NCBI RefSeq assembly: GCF_004784475.1
Contig: NZ_SRRT01000004.1
Location: forward strand, 372,001-436,000
Length of the DNA: 64,000 nt
Source of the DNA: Streptomyces bauhiniae
GTDB lineage: Bacteria > Actinomycetota > Actinomycetes > Streptomycetales > Streptomycetaceae
Reading direction: 5' to 3'
A program made the position numbers and the translations under genes. Shown one piece after another: positions 34,947 through 44,516 of this stretch. Under the pieces are notes generated by a model. That model ran no database searches. It was not told where the DNA came from and saw only the letters and a list, made by a program, of their open reading frames with translations. Within the stretch, counting starts at the first letter, position 1. Each line of letters opens with the position of its first letter.

Positions 34947-35909
34947 GTGCGCGGGGCACGGTTTTTGGTGTCCGGCGGGTCGGCCGGTGATGATGCCGGG
35001 GTGTTCTCGCTCGCGGCCCGACGACGGCCCCCTCGGCAACGGCACGGCAGACGGCGTCGCGTGGCCGTGACGGCAGCCGTGGCCGCTGTCGCTGCCGGGG
35101 TGACGGCGGCACTGACGCTGCACCCGCTGCGCTCCCCCGCTCCCCGGACGCTCACCGTGGCGACCTGGAACATGTGCGGTGTCCGGCAGTGGCACTGTGC
35201 CGGGACCGGAAGCCCGGAACGGAAACAGCGAGCGCTCACCGGACTCGTCACGGACTCCGGGGCCCGTGTGGTCCTGCTCCAGGAGGCGTGCGCGGGTGAT
35301 GTGGCCGCGGTCCGCCGGTCCCTGGGCACTTCCTGGCACACGGCGTTCCGGCCGTACCTCGCGCGCGACGCCGCCGGCCGCACCACGCCCGTGCGCTGCG
35401 CCGAGGCGGCCGGGGGCGAGGCCGGTTACGCGATCCTCGCCGGGTATCCGCTGGCCTCCGTCACCTCGGTGCCCGCGCAGCAGCCCGCGGTGGGCGTGGC
35501 CCGTGGCATCCTCTGCGCCACCGTGGAGGCGCCCGGCATACGGGTGTGCGACGCCCATCTGAGCCCGGCGCACAGTGATACGGCGCACCCCGGCTGGGAT
35601 TTCCGGGACGACCAGTTGAAGGCGCTGGCCGCGGCGGTGCCCTCGCGGCGCACGGTGTACGGCGGCGATCTGAACGTGTCTCCGCCGGGCCCCCGCAACC
35701 CCGCTTCCTGGGTCTGGCCGGCCGGGCCGTACACCGTCCAGCGGGAGTGCGCCCAGACGTCGGCCGCCTCGCGGGCGGGCCGGCCCACCCATGCCTCGGG
35801 GCACAAGCTGGACTACCTGTTCACCGGGCTGGAGCGGACGCGGTGCACGGTCCGGGACCTGACCGCCTCGGACCATTCCGCGCTGCTGATGCGCGTACGC
35901 ACCGGCTGA
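34947..35909 (+). CDS. Endonuclease/exonuclease/phosphatase (EEP) family protein, secreted or membrane-anchored
   Basis: About 320 residues from GTG 34947, or 302 from GTG 35001; both are plausible. A basic stretch and a hydrophobic helix (VAVTAAVAAVAAGVTAALTLHPL) suggest export or an N-terminal anchor. The EEP fold shows VATWNMCG, VVLLQEAC (metal Glu), VCDAHLSP, TVYGGDLNVSP (Asp/Asn) and TASDHSALL (catalytic Asp-His). Such proteins cleave DNA, phosphoinositides or other phosphodiesters; extracellular DNase or lipid-phosphate roles are both possible. Divergent from the Asp2-like pair. Confidence 0.83.
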   Translation: MRGARFLVSGGSAGDDAGVFSLAARRRPPRQRHGRRRRVAVTAAVAAVAAGVTAALTLHPLRSPAPRTLTVATWNMCGVRQWHCAGTGSPERKQRALTGLVTDSGARVVLLQEACAGDVAAVRRSLGTSWHTAFRPYLARDAAGRTTPVRCAEAAGGEAGYAILAGYPLASVTSVPAQQPAVGVARGILCATVEAPGIRVCDAHLSPAHSDTAHPGWDFRDDQLKALAAAVPSRRTVYGGDLNVSPPGPRNPASWVWPAGPYTVQRECAQTSAASRAGRPTHASGHKLDYLFTGLERTRCTVRDLTASDHSALLMRVRTG

Positions 35910-35973
35910 GAAATCCGCACCGGAGGGATTCGGCGAGGGCGCGCTCATGCGGCCGTGGGCGGTGACGACGTGC

Positions 35974-38900
35974 TCACACACCCACGTCCTCGGTCACCCG
36001 GCTCTGCCCCGGAAGCACCGTCGACGCGTCGGCACGGCCGACGAACGCGGCGGGGACGGGGGCCGGGATCGCGTTCATCAGGTTCTCGGTCGCCTGACCG
36101 GTCCCGAAGGACGCGACGGGGCGTCCGGTGGGGCGTGCGGCCACCGTGCCCACCGCCGGGGCCCATGCCTGCGCGGGTGCCAGGTCGCCGCCCGCGATCA
36201 GCATGCGGTCGGCGAGGCGGGCCGCCGCGTAGCCGTCGTCCAGATCGCAGAAGTCGCGCTGGAAGCGGCGGTACCGGTCGGCGTAGCTCTCCTGGATGCG
36301 GTCGATGTCCCGGATGGCGCCGACCAGTTCCTCCGAGGTGCGCAGCAGGGGGCCGGGGGCGCTCTGCTCGAAGTCGAAGTAGAAGCCGCGCAGGGTGTCC
36401 CGGTAGTGGTCCAGGTCGTAGGTGAAGAACAGGATGGGGCGCCCCGTGTTGACGTAGTCGAACATCAGGGACGAATAGTCGGTGATCATCACGTCGGTGA
36501 TCAGCGACAGGTCGGCCATGTCGGGGTAGTCGGAGACGTCGAAGACGAAGCCGTCCCCGGCGCCCGGTACCGGGTCCACCACGTTGGGGTGGCGGCGGAC
36601 GAGGAGTACGTGGTCGTCGCCGAGCCGCGCGCGGGCGTCCGCGAGATCGACCCGGAAGTCGAGCTTGTACTTGCCGGGCGCGTAGAACTGGTCGTCGCGC
36701 CAGGTCGGGGCGTACATGACGACCCGCTTGCCCTCGGGCAGGCCGATCCTGCGGCGGATCTCCTCCTGCCGGCCCTCGGTGCCGGACCTGCGCAGCACGT
36801 CGTTGCGCGGGTAGCCGCACTCCACCATCTCGCCCTCGAAGCCGAAGGCGCGCTGGAGGATCGGGGTGGAGAAGCTGTTGGGCGAGACCAGCATGTCCCA
36901 GTGCAGCACCTCCTTCGCCACGCGCTCCAGGTAGCTCTGGTCGGCGAAGTGGATGGCCTCGATGTCGTGGCCGATCTTCTTCAGCGGCGTGCCGTGCCAG
37001 GTCTGGACGACGACCTGGCCGTCCCGCTTCTGGAACCAGTCGGGCAGGTGGTTGTTGGCCACGACGTACCGGCTGGTGGCCAGGGCCTCGTACCACTCCG
37101 GCGACCACATGCGGACCGGTGTCGCCGTGGGCGGCACCTGGACCTGGTCGTCCCGGACGACGAAGAGATGCTCCAAGTCGGAGTGCCGGCGCACCAGTTC
37201 CTCGTGCAGGGCGCGCGGGCTGTCGGAGTACTGGGTGCCCTTGAACGCGTCGAAGAGGATCGCGGGGCGCACCGGCTTCCGGCGGGCCGCGGGGTACTCC
37301 TTGGTGCGCAGCAGCTTCTGCCGGTAGGGCCCGCGGGCGTGGTCGGGCATCGCGGAGTGCACCAGCAGGGAGAGACGGTCGTACGCCTCGGCCTGGAGCT
37401 CGTAGCGGCGCTCGTTCTCCTCGCGGTCCTGCGGGAAGTCGCCGATGAGGTCCTGCTCGATCTTGCACATCAGGTCTTCGAGCCGGTCCTCACGGGCCAC
37501 CGTCGACGGGTCCTGACGGCGCAGGAAGAAGTCCCAGCGCCCGGCGGCGAGGGGGATGTCCCCGGCCAGGGTCCGCATCGCGGCGGGGGTGAGAACGGCG
37601 CTGAACCGCTTGCCGTCCCAGGTCAGCGGGACGGCGCGTTCGGCCCCGTGGGCGCGGGAGCGCACCACCAGGTGGGCGTCGCGGTACTCCTGGGCCGAGA
37701 GCCGGTCGGCGGCGCCGTACCGGCCGGCGATCTCCAGCGCGCCGTCGGGGCGCCAGGCGGCGTGGGTGACGGTGGGCAGCGTGGCGCGCTCGAAGAGGAC
37801 GAGGTAGCCGGAGCCGTTGCGGTGGACGACGATCTCCCGGTCGCCCTCCGGAGTCTGGAGCGCGGCGGGCATGCGGTAGTGGCCGTCGGGGGTGTCCTCG
37901 GCCATCACCGGATAGATGGTCATCTTGCGGCCCTCGACGTGGAAGGTGGTCTTCCAGCCGTTGCTGCCCATGTTCCAGGACTGGGGCGCTTCCTGACCGG
38001 CGGCCACATCGGCGCGGGAGCCGGGTACCAGCACTCGCAGCGGCAGGCGGACGGTGAAGCTGCTCCAGCCCTCACCGCCGGGGGTGAAGTGGGCCCACGC
38101 GTCGTGACGTCCGGCGCCGTTCATGCTGGCGACCCGGAGCTTTCCCCACTCCGGCACCGTCGGGCCGAGATAGACGCCGCGCAGTTCGAGCTGGTCGCCC
38201 GCTATCCGGTGGTTGGTGATGCGGCAGCGCACGACCTCGACGCGCAGCTTGAGCTTGCCCTGGAGGAAGACGGGCAGCACCCGGGTGTTCTTGTCGACAT
38301 ACCGATAGGGCGGATTGGCGCCCGTTCCCACGCTTCCGCGGCTGATGCCCCGGTAGCGGAACAGACCCCGGCTGAGCACACCGGCGGCCACGTCCCAGGT
38401 GCCCTCCACCCACTCCCCCTTGCTCTTCAGCCGGGAGGTGTCGATACGGGTCTCGAAACCCGCCCAGTCGTAGCAGTAACGATTCTGCTTGGAGTGTTCG
38501 GTGGCCTGCGGTGCGTACGTCGTGCGGGCCGGGGTGACGACCATGCGGCCCTGCTTCTTGTTGCGCAGCGCGATGGCCTTGACCGACATGTGCTTCTTGT
38601 GGACGTTCAGGAAGCGGACGTAGGCGGTGCCGGTGAGGTTCAGCTCGTCGCCGTCGGGGTTCCACTGCGCCGCGCTCAGCGACCCGGCGAGGGAGAACTC
38701 CTGGTCCAGGCGGTACGCCTTCTTGTCGAGGCCGACCTCCCGGTCCCCGAGGAAGGGGTACTTCAGATAGCGGCGGAAGCGGCGCTGGACGGGGAGCGGG
38801 CCGCCCTTGCGCTCGAACTGGACCACCTCGAGCAGTTCGGGCAGCCGCCAGTCGCGCACCAGGAGCCACTTGATGCGTGCCTCGGCGGGCAGTTCGTCGA

Positions 38901-39810
38901 TGATGGCCGGGTCGGCCTGGTCGAGGAACCAGTTGGCCCACGTCATGAACGCCTGCTGATACTCCTCGTCCGCGTCCGGGAGCATCTTCAGGTGCAGCAT
39001 CAGGTCGGACTTGAGGCAGGCGGTGTCGTACTTGCGCTTGCTGTCCTTGCCGGCCATGGACCGCTCGTCGGTGAGGAAGCGGCTGACCGCCATCACGGCG
39101 GTCACGCGGTCGTGCAGGTTGGAGAGTTCGGTGTACCGCTGGGTGATGGACGGGGCCGCCCCGCCGTCGCGGCGGCGCCAGAAGTAGACGATGTCGTTGA
39201 CGACGTCCACCTTGGCGGCACGGAAGTGCGCGTACATGTTGACCCAGGAGTCCTCGTACATGACGCCCTCGGGGAACGTGATGCGCTGGTCGTCCCAGAA
39301 GCCGCGGCGGAACACCTTGTTCCACACGGTGCGGTCGTAGATGAGCGCGTCGAACTTCGTGATGTGGGTGCCGCGTCGGGACTTCTGCATGGGGGAACGG
39401 TGCAGCGGGGACTGCCACTTCTTGGTGGAGTTCATCATCTGCACGTTGCCCGAGACGAAGTCCGAACCGGACTCCTCCAGGGTGCGCACCAGCAGTTCGT
39501 AGGCGTACTCGGGTATCACGTCGTCGCCGTCGACGAAGGCCAGGAACTCACCGCGCGGATGCATGGAGCGCAGACCGGTGTTGCGAGCGTGACCCGGCCC
39601 GTGCGAGTGCTGGCGGACCAGCCGGAAGCGGGGGTCGGCCGCACAGAAGCCGGCGGCGATCCACGCCGAACGGTCGGTGGAGCCGTCGTCGACGAGGATC
39701 ACCTCGAAGTCACGGAAGGACTGGCGCGCGATCGACTCCAGGCATTCGGTGAGGTAGACCTCCACGTCCTGAAAGGGAACCACGATGCTCAGACGCGGAC
39801 GATCCGCCAA
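35974..39810 (-). CDS. GT2 glycosyltransferase / CDP-glycerol glycerophosphotransferase fusion (teichoic-acid type)
   Basis: A 1278-residue cytoplasmic protein, the longest gene in the window. Residues 1-~240 are a GT2 domain (LSIVVPFQDVEVYLTECLESI, VDDGSTD, FVDGDDV at 91-96, EDSW). The middle (about 350-820) is a beta-rich region with repeated strand patterns and no family I recognise. Residues ~845-1200 are a CDP-glycerol/poly(glycerophosphate) transferase (ILFDAFKGTQYSDSPRALHE, VQTWHGTPLKKIGHDI, MYAPTWRDDQFY, VMITDYSSLMFDYVN). It should build or extend a glycerol-phosphate-containing wall polymer. The divergent LCP gene could attach that polymer to peptidoglycan. The tail after ~1215 is low complexity. 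Confidence 0.92.
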   Translation of the reverse strand: MADRPRLSIVVPFQDVEVYLTECLESIARQSFRDFEVILVDDGSTDRSAWIAAGFCAADPRFRLVRQHSHGPGHARNTGLRSMHPRGEFLAFVDGDDVIPEYAYELLVRTLEESGSDFVSGNVQMMNSTKKWQSPLHRSPMQKSRRGTHITKFDALIYDRTVWNKVFRRGFWDDQRITFPEGVMYEDSWVNMYAHFRAAKVDVVNDIVYFWRRRDGGAAPSITQRYTELSNLHDRVTAVMAVSRFLTDERSMAGKDSKRKYDTACLKSDLMLHLKMLPDADEEYQQAFMTWANWFLDQADPAIIDELPAEARIKWLLVRDWRLPELLEVVQFERKGGPLPVQRRFRRYLKYPFLGDREVGLDKKAYRLDQEFSLAGSLSAAQWNPDGDELNLTGTAYVRFLNVHKKHMSVKAIALRNKKQGRMVVTPARTTYAPQATEHSKQNRYCYDWAGFETRIDTSRLKSKGEWVEGTWDVAAGVLSRGLFRYRGISRGSVGTGANPPYRYVDKNTRVLPVFLQGKLKLRVEVVRCRITNHRIAGDQLELRGVYLGPTVPEWGKLRVASMNGAGRHDAWAHFTPGGEGWSSFTVRLPLRVLVPGSRADVAAGQEAPQSWNMGSNGWKTTFHVEGRKMTIYPVMAEDTPDGHYRMPAALQTPEGDREIVVHRNGSGYLVLFERATLPTVTHAAWRPDGALEIAGRYGAADRLSAQEYRDAHLVVRSRAHGAERAVPLTWDGKRFSAVLTPAAMRTLAGDIPLAAGRWDFFLRRQDPSTVAREDRLEDLMCKIEQDLIGDFPQDREENERRYELQAEAYDRLSLLVHSAMPDHARGPYRQKLLRTKEYPAARRKPVRPAILFDAFKGTQYSDSPRALHEELVRRHSDLEHLFVVRDDQVQVPPTATPVRMWSPEWYEALATSRYVVANNHLPDWFQKRDGQVVVQTWHGTPLKKIGHDIEAIHFADQSYLERVAKEVLHWDMLVSPNSFSTPILQRAFGFEGEMVECGYPRNDVLRRSGTEGRQEEIRRRIGLPEGKRVVMYAPTWRDDQFYAPGKYKLDFRVDLADARARLGDDHVLLVRRHPNVVDPVPGAGDGFVFDVSDYPDMADLSLITDVMITDYSSLMFDYVNTGRPILFFTYDLDHYRDTLRGFYFDFEQSAPGPLLRTSEELVGAIRDIDRIQESYADRYRRFQRDFCDLDDGYAAARLADRMLIAGGDLAPAQAWAPAVGTVAARPTGRPVASFGTGQATENLMNAIPAPVPAAFVGRADASTVLPGQSRVTEDVGV

Positions 39811-39882
39811 CTCATGCTCCTACCCCACGGATCTGCGAACATGAGGCGAACTCTCGACCATCACTGCTCACACTTTCAACAC

Positions 39883-39910
39883 ATCTTATGTGAATCTTAA
39901 CCAAGGTCAA
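39883..39910 (-). promoter_or_regulatory. Putative housekeeping promoter of the CDP-glycerol transferase gene
   Basis: Read on the minus strand: TTGACC (39905-39910), 16-bp spacer, TAAGAT (39883-39888), about 75 bp before the ATG at 39810. It lies in a locally AT-rich divergent region (39811-40087) shared with the LCP gene. I saw no equally good promoter for the plus strand. Confidence 0.6.
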
Positions 39911-40087
39911 GACGAGGTTTGCCCCATCCGTGCCCGGTCGCGGACGCTCCTCTGCCCCCAAATGACCGACACGAGTTGCTTATAGTTCTCCCCTACCGCT
40001 TCACAAAAGATCACTGGGCCGGCCTCCCCCCACCGGGCCCTGCGACTCCGCCTTCGCGGAGCCTGTCCGGAGAGGAACCGCCCCACC

Positions 40088-41164
40088 ATGACGTATGCCA
40101 CCGAGCCCCGCCCTGCCCAGGCGCCGCCGGGTGACCGGAAGTCACCTCGCCCCAAGAAGCGCCGCGGACGCATCCTGCTGCTGACGCTGCTGGTCCTGCT
40201 GATCGCCGCGGGCGGCACCGGCTACTGGCTCTACAGCGGTCTGGACGGCAACATCAAGGGCGTCGATCTCGACAAGGCCATCGGTGACGACCGGCCGCCG
40301 AAGCTGCCCACCTCGGGGCAGAACCTCCTGATCCTGGGCTCCGATTCGCGGGACGGCGCCAACGCCGCGCTCCACACCGGCCACGTCTCCGGCGCCCGCT
40401 CCGACACCGCGCTGGTGATGCACATACCGGAGGGCCGCACCAGGGCCGTCGCGGTGAGCATCCCCCGCGACACCCTGGTGACCCGGCCCGAGTGCACGAA
40501 GGCCGACGGCACCAAGGTGCCCGGAGCGAACCGCGTGATGTTCAACTCCATCTACTCCCAGGTCGGTCCGGCCTGTGTGGTGAAGACCGTCGAGCAGATG
40601 TCCGGCGTCCGCATGGACCACTACATGGAGATCGACTTCGCCGGCTTCAAGGGCCTGGTCGACGCGATCGGCGGGGTCACGGTGAACGTCCCGCAGGACA
40701 TCCACGACTCCTCCAGCGGCCTGAACCTGACGGCGGGCACCCACCGCCTCGACGGCACCCAGTCCCTCCAGTTCGTCCGCACCCGGCACGGCATAGGCGA
40801 CGGCAGCGACCTCGGACGCATCGGCCTCCAGCAGCAGTTCATGCTCGCCCTGCTCAGCGAGGTGAAGAAGCAGGACCTGATGGGCAGCCCCACGAAGGCG
40901 TACACGATCGCCGACAAGCTGACCGCCGCGCTCACCACCGACTCCCAGCTCGCCTCGCTGACCAAGCTGGCGGAGTTCGGCCGCAGCCTCAACGGGGTCG
41001 ACCCGGCCAACATGGAGACCATCATGCTGCCGGTCGCCTACGACCGGACCGACCCCAACCGAGTGGTGGCCGCGATGCCGCAGGCGGGCGAGCTGTGGAA
41101 GGCGATCCGGAGCGACGCCGAGATCCCCGAGTCCGCCAAGAAGTCCCCCGCCACCGGCGGCTGA
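40088..41164 (+). CDS. LytR-CpsA-Psr (LCP) family protein
   Basis: A 358-residue type II membrane protein: cytoplasmic basic N-terminus (KSPRPKKRRGR), one transmembrane helix (about 29-49), then an extracellular LCP domain. Signature residues are LLILGSDSRDG (Asp/Arg), TALVMHIPEG, VSIPRDTLV (Arg), DFAGFKGLVDAIGGVTVNVP and LQFVRTRHG (Arg pair that binds the pyrophosphate lipid). LCP enzymes transfer teichoic acids and related glycopolymers from lipid carrier to peptidoglycan, which fits the divergent glycerophosphotransferase gene. Confidence 0.94.
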   Translation: MTYATEPRPAQAPPGDRKSPRPKKRRGRILLLTLLVLLIAAGGTGYWLYSGLDGNIKGVDLDKAIGDDRPPKLPTSGQNLLILGSDSRDGANAALHTGHVSGARSDTALVMHIPEGRTRAVAVSIPRDTLVTRPECTKADGTKVPGANRVMFNSIYSQVGPACVVKTVEQMSGVRMDHYMEIDFAGFKGLVDAIGGVTVNVPQDIHDSSSGLNLTAGTHRLDGTQSLQFVRTRHGIGDGSDLGRIGLQQQFMLALLSEVKKQDLMGSPTKAYTIADKLTAALTTDSQLASLTKLAEFGRSLNGVDPANMETIMLPVAYDRTDPNRVVAAMPQAGELWKAIRSDAEIPESAKKSPATGG

Positions 41165-41180
41165 GCCGGAGCGCGGGTAC

Positions 41181-42284
41181 TCACAACCGTTGCCAGTCGG
41201 TGAGGACGAGCCCGGCCGCGCCGTCCTCCTGACGGGCCACCATCGGCACCCCGTCGGTGCCGATCAGCGCCACGGTCACCCGGCCCCGGCCGTCCAGCGC
41301 CAACGCGGGCGCTCCCTGACAGGAGGCGGCCAGACCGTGCCACCAGAAACCGTCCGCCTCCTGCTCGGTCACCCCCATGCCGAGCACCGCCGATCCCGTC
41401 GCATCGCGGGTGGCCAGCACCGTCCAGTCACACCCGTCCAGCGAGGTGCGGACCGCCGCGTACGGCTGGTCCGCCCCCGCGCCGCCGAGTCCCACGGGCG
41501 AGCCGCCGGGGCGCCAGGCGTGCGCCTCCTTGCTCTCCGCGTCCGTCCAGAGGAACACGGCGCGGTCCGGCGACGTCTCCAGCGCCGACACGGTGCCCCG
41601 CAGCGGGCGGAGCGAGAAGCCGCGCGGCCCGGAGAAGTCACCGCCGGGGCGCGACTGGAGCCAGACGAGCGTCCCCGTCTCCGCCGCGGCGCACACCTCG
41701 ATCCGGCCCCCGCTCAGGGCCACGGCGGCGGGCAGCGCGTCGACGCCCGCGCCGCCGAGGTCCTCCCAGGCGCGCCACTTGCCCTTCGCGTCCTCGCGTC
41801 GCAGCAGCAGCCCGCCTCGCGCCCCGCGTACGAAGGCGTGGACGATGCCGTCGGAGGCGACCGCGCCGCAGGGCGGCCCGATCCGTGCGCCCTCCGTCCG
41901 GTCCGGGTGCGGGTTGCCCAGCGAGCGCCAGTCGGTGACGGCGAGGCCCGTCTGGTACTGGATGGCGTGGACGATGTCGACGTTCGGCGAGCCGTCGGCG
42001 GCGGGCCGCTCCCGGCGGCCGAGGAAGTGCACATAGCCGTTGGCGCCCTGCGTGACCGACAGGTGGGTCAGCCCGGCGACGGCCGCGTGGTGCGGCCCCG
42101 ACCAGCCGGGGCCGCCGGGTGCCGTCTCCGTCCAGCGCAGGAGACCGTCGGGGGCGGGCGCGTAGAGGCTGAGCCGCCCGTCCCGGCCGAGGGTGAGCCA
42201 GCGCCCCCGGGCCGCACCGGTCGCGGTCCGTTCCGAGTCGCCCGTGGTGCCGCGAGCGGCGGTACCCGCCGGCCTTCTGCGCAT
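41181..42284 (-). CDS. Predicted beta-propeller-like repeat protein of unknown function
   Basis: A 367-residue protein made of about seven similar blade-like repeats: DGRLSLYAPAPDGLLRWTE, GANGYVHFLGR, SDGIVHAFVRGARGGLLLRRE, GGRIEVCAAAETGTLVWLQS, SPDRAVFLWTDAESKEAHAW and later copies. Each carries an aromatic at the strand end, as in PLL-lectin/tachylectin-type propellers. No signal peptide or transmembrane helix is seen. Convergent with the LCP gene (16 bp between stops), so a link to the surface-polymer block is possible but unproven. Confidence 0.7.
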   Translation of the reverse strand: MRRRPAGTAARGTTGDSERTATGAARGRWLTLGRDGRLSLYAPAPDGLLRWTETAPGGPGWSGPHHAAVAGLTHLSVTQGANGYVHFLGRRERPAADGSPNVDIVHAIQYQTGLAVTDWRSLGNPHPDRTEGARIGPPCGAVASDGIVHAFVRGARGGLLLRREDAKGKWRAWEDLGGAGVDALPAAVALSGGRIEVCAAAETGTLVWLQSRPGGDFSGPRGFSLRPLRGTVSALETSPDRAVFLWTDAESKEAHAWRPGGSPVGLGGAGADQPYAAVRTSLDGCDWTVLATRDATGSAVLGMGVTEQEADGFWWHGLAASCQGAPALALDGRGRVTVALIGTDGVPMVARQEDGAAGLVLTDWQRL

Positions 42285-42458
42285 GGCCTGTGCACCCTCC
42301 CGCAGCGTGCCGTATCGCCGATACGGACATCCCCATGAAAACCCGCAACATCATAGGCCGCTCGCTCACCAGTTCCCCATGGCCCCCTCACCTGGCCTTC
42401 CAAAGAGGCGGTCACCCGTCCGACGGCGCGTCCGGGGCCACCGTGGGACCCTGGCCCC

Positions 42459-42851
42459 ATGGACGACATACACGGTGTTCCGGGTCAGGACGATCCCCTG
42501 CTGGCGATCGTGGACTGTGCGAATGTGATGGGCTCGCGGCCGGACGGCTGGTGGAAGGACCGCAAGGGGGCCGCCGAGCGGCTGCGGGACCGGCTGGCCA
42601 GTGACGGGCTGCCGGGGCGTACCGACCCGGCGGAGATCGTGCTGGTGGTGGAGGGCGCGGCGCGCGGCGTGGAGTCGGTGCCGGGGGTACGGGTGGAGTC
42701 CGCGCCGGGCAGCGGGGACGACTGGATCGTGGAGCTGGTCGCCGGGTCCGCCGACCGGGACCGCCTCGTGGTGACCGCCGACCGGGAGCTGCGCCGCCGG
42801 GTCGGCGCGCTGGGCGCCGACGTCGCCGGTCCGCGTACGGCCCTCGGCTGA
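42459..42851 (+). CDS. Small NYN/PIN-like domain protein
   Basis: A 130-residue soluble protein. LLAIVDCANVMGSRPDGWWKDR has the first acidic strand motif of NYN/PIN nucleases, EIVLVVEGAARG the second strand, and DRLVVTADRELRRRVGALGADVAGP the later VTAD(R)xL element typical of YacP-like NYN domains. Homologues are sometimes labelled NTP pyrophosphohydrolase, which the sequence does not support. Nuclease activity is inference. Confidence 0.72.
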   Translation: MDDIHGVPGQDDPLLAIVDCANVMGSRPDGWWKDRKGAAERLRDRLASDGLPGRTDPAEIVLVVEGAARGVESVPGVRVESAPGSGDDWIVELVAGSADRDRLVVTADRELRRRVGALGADVAGPRTALG

Positions 42852-42882
42852 GGGTCCCCCGTGGCGCGGACCGGCGTCCGGC

Positions 42883-44370
42883 TCAGCTCTTCTCGGGCTG
42901 CTTCTCCAGGGCCAGGCGGCTGTGCGTGCGGCCGTAGAGGAAGTAGACGACGAAGCCGATCGCCATCCAGATGGCGAACCGGAGCCAGGTCTCGGCGGGC
43001 AGGTTCAGCATCAGCCACAGCGAGGCGCACACCGAGACGATCGGCAGCACCGGGACCAGCGGGGTGCGGAAGGCGCGGGGCAGGTCGGGGCGGGTCCTGC
43101 GCAGGATGATCACGCTGATCGCCACCACGATGAACGCGAACAGGGTGCCGATGTTGACCAGTTCGGCCAGTTCGCTCAGGCTCGTGAAGCCCGCGATGAT
43201 CGCGATGACCACGCCGAGCAGGATGGTCGGCCGGTGCGGGGTGCGGAAGCGCGGGTGGACGCGGGAGAAGAAGCGGGGCAGCAGTCCGTCGCGGCTCATG
43301 GCGAAGAACACCCGCGTCTGGCCGAGGAGCAGGATCATGCACACCGTCGTCAGGCCGACGGCGGCGCCGAAGCTGATGATGCCCGCGTACCAGGGATGCC
43401 CGAGCGACTTGAAGGCGTCCGCGAGCGGCGCCTCCACCGACAGCTCGGTGTACTTCTGCATGCCGGTGACGACCAGGGACACCGCCACGTACAGCACCGT
43501 GCAGATGAACAGCGAGCCCAGGATGCCGCGCGGCATGTCCCGCTGGGGGTTGCGGGTCTCCTCGGCGGCGGTGGCGACGATGTCGAAGCCGATGAACGCG
43601 AAGAACACCACCGAGGCGGCGGTGAAGATGCCCATGACGCCGAAGTTGGCCGGGGCCCAGCCGAACATGAGCTGGATCAGCGGTGCCTTCAGGTCGCCGC
43701 CCGCCTCCTGCGGCTGGGCCGGCGGGATGAACGGCTTGTAGTTGTCGCCGCTCACGAAGAACGCGCCCGCCACGATCACGATGAGGACGACGACCACCTT
43801 GATGGCGACGACGGCCGAGGTGATCCGCGCGGACAGCTTCATGCCGACCACCAGCACGCAGGTGAGCAGCAGCACCAGGGCCGCCGCCAGGATGTCGAAG
43901 CCGAACCCGCTCGCGCCGTCCCGCCCGGACAGATACGCCGGCAGGTGCCAGCCCCAACTGTCGAACAGCGAGCGGATGTACCCGGACCAGCCGACCGCCA
44001 CCACCGCCGTGCCGAGCGCGAACTCCAGCACCAGGTCCCACCCGATGGTCCAGGCGGGCAGTTCACCGAGCGAGGCGTACGAGAAGGTGTACGCCGACCC
44101 CGCCACCGGGACCGTCGAGGCGAACTCGGCGTAGCAGAGCGCGGCCAGGCCGCAGACCACACCGGCGACGACGAAGGCGATGGCCACCGCCGGACCCGCG
44201 CTGTTCTTCGCCACCTGGCCGGTCAGCACGAAGATGCCGGTGCCGATGATGACACCGACACCGAACACGGTCAGGTCGAGGGCGGAGAGGGACTTCTTGA
44301 GCGAGTGCTCCGGTTCCTCGGTGTCCCGGATGGACTGCTCGACGTTCTTCGTACGGAAGAGCGTACTCAC
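42883..44370 (-). CDS. APC family amino-acid permease
   Basis: About 495 residues with 12-13 membrane helices. The first helix region LDLTVFGVGVIIGTGIFVLTGQVAKNSAGPAV is the APC substrate/Na-site signature, and FFAFIGFDIVATAAEETRNPQRDMPRGI is helix 6 plus the EE-x-NP loop of cationic amino-acid transporter-like members. I prefer the GTG at 44370 because GGAGG lies 8 nt upstream; an in-frame ATG at 44403 would put that site inside the gene. It follows dxs on the same strand with a terminator-like hairpin between them. Confidence 0.92.
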   Translation of the reverse strand: MSTLFRTKNVEQSIRDTEEPEHSLKKSLSALDLTVFGVGVIIGTGIFVLTGQVAKNSAGPAVAIAFVVAGVVCGLAALCYAEFASTVPVAGSAYTFSYASLGELPAWTIGWDLVLEFALGTAVVAVGWSGYIRSLFDSWGWHLPAYLSGRDGASGFGFDILAAALVLLLTCVLVVGMKLSARITSAVVAIKVVVVLIVIVAGAFFVSGDNYKPFIPPAQPQEAGGDLKAPLIQLMFGWAPANFGVMGIFTAASVVFFAFIGFDIVATAAEETRNPQRDMPRGILGSLFICTVLYVAVSLVVTGMQKYTELSVEAPLADAFKSLGHPWYAGIISFGAAVGLTTVCMILLLGQTRVFFAMSRDGLLPRFFSRVHPRFRTPHRPTILLGVVIAIIAGFTSLSELAELVNIGTLFAFIVVAISVIILRRTRPDLPRAFRTPLVPVLPIVSVCASLWLMLNLPAETWLRFAIWMAIGFVVYFLYGRTHSRLALEKQPEKS

Positions 44371-44455
44371 GTACCTACCTCCCACGCTTGTCGTCCTCGA
44401 CATGATCGAGAGGGGACGGGGTGCGGGTGCCCCGGCAATGGCAGGTTCACGCAAC

Positions 44456-44497
44456 CGGGCCGGTTCCGCCACCTGAGGAGGCAGCAGAACCGGCCCG
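44456..44497 (-). terminator. Terminator after dxs
   Basis: A perfect 11-bp inverted repeat (44456-44466 with 44487-44497), 20-nt loop, beginning 20 nt after the dxs stop. Confidence 0.72.
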
Positions 44498-44516
44498 ATG
44501 ATGTGGCGTTCGGGTA

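Noticed and set aside
35947..39900. 1317-codon plus-strand frame antisense to the CDP-glycerol transferase
   Set aside because: Low-complexity Val/Asp/Arg-rich product; the minus-strand frame has two clear catalytic domains.
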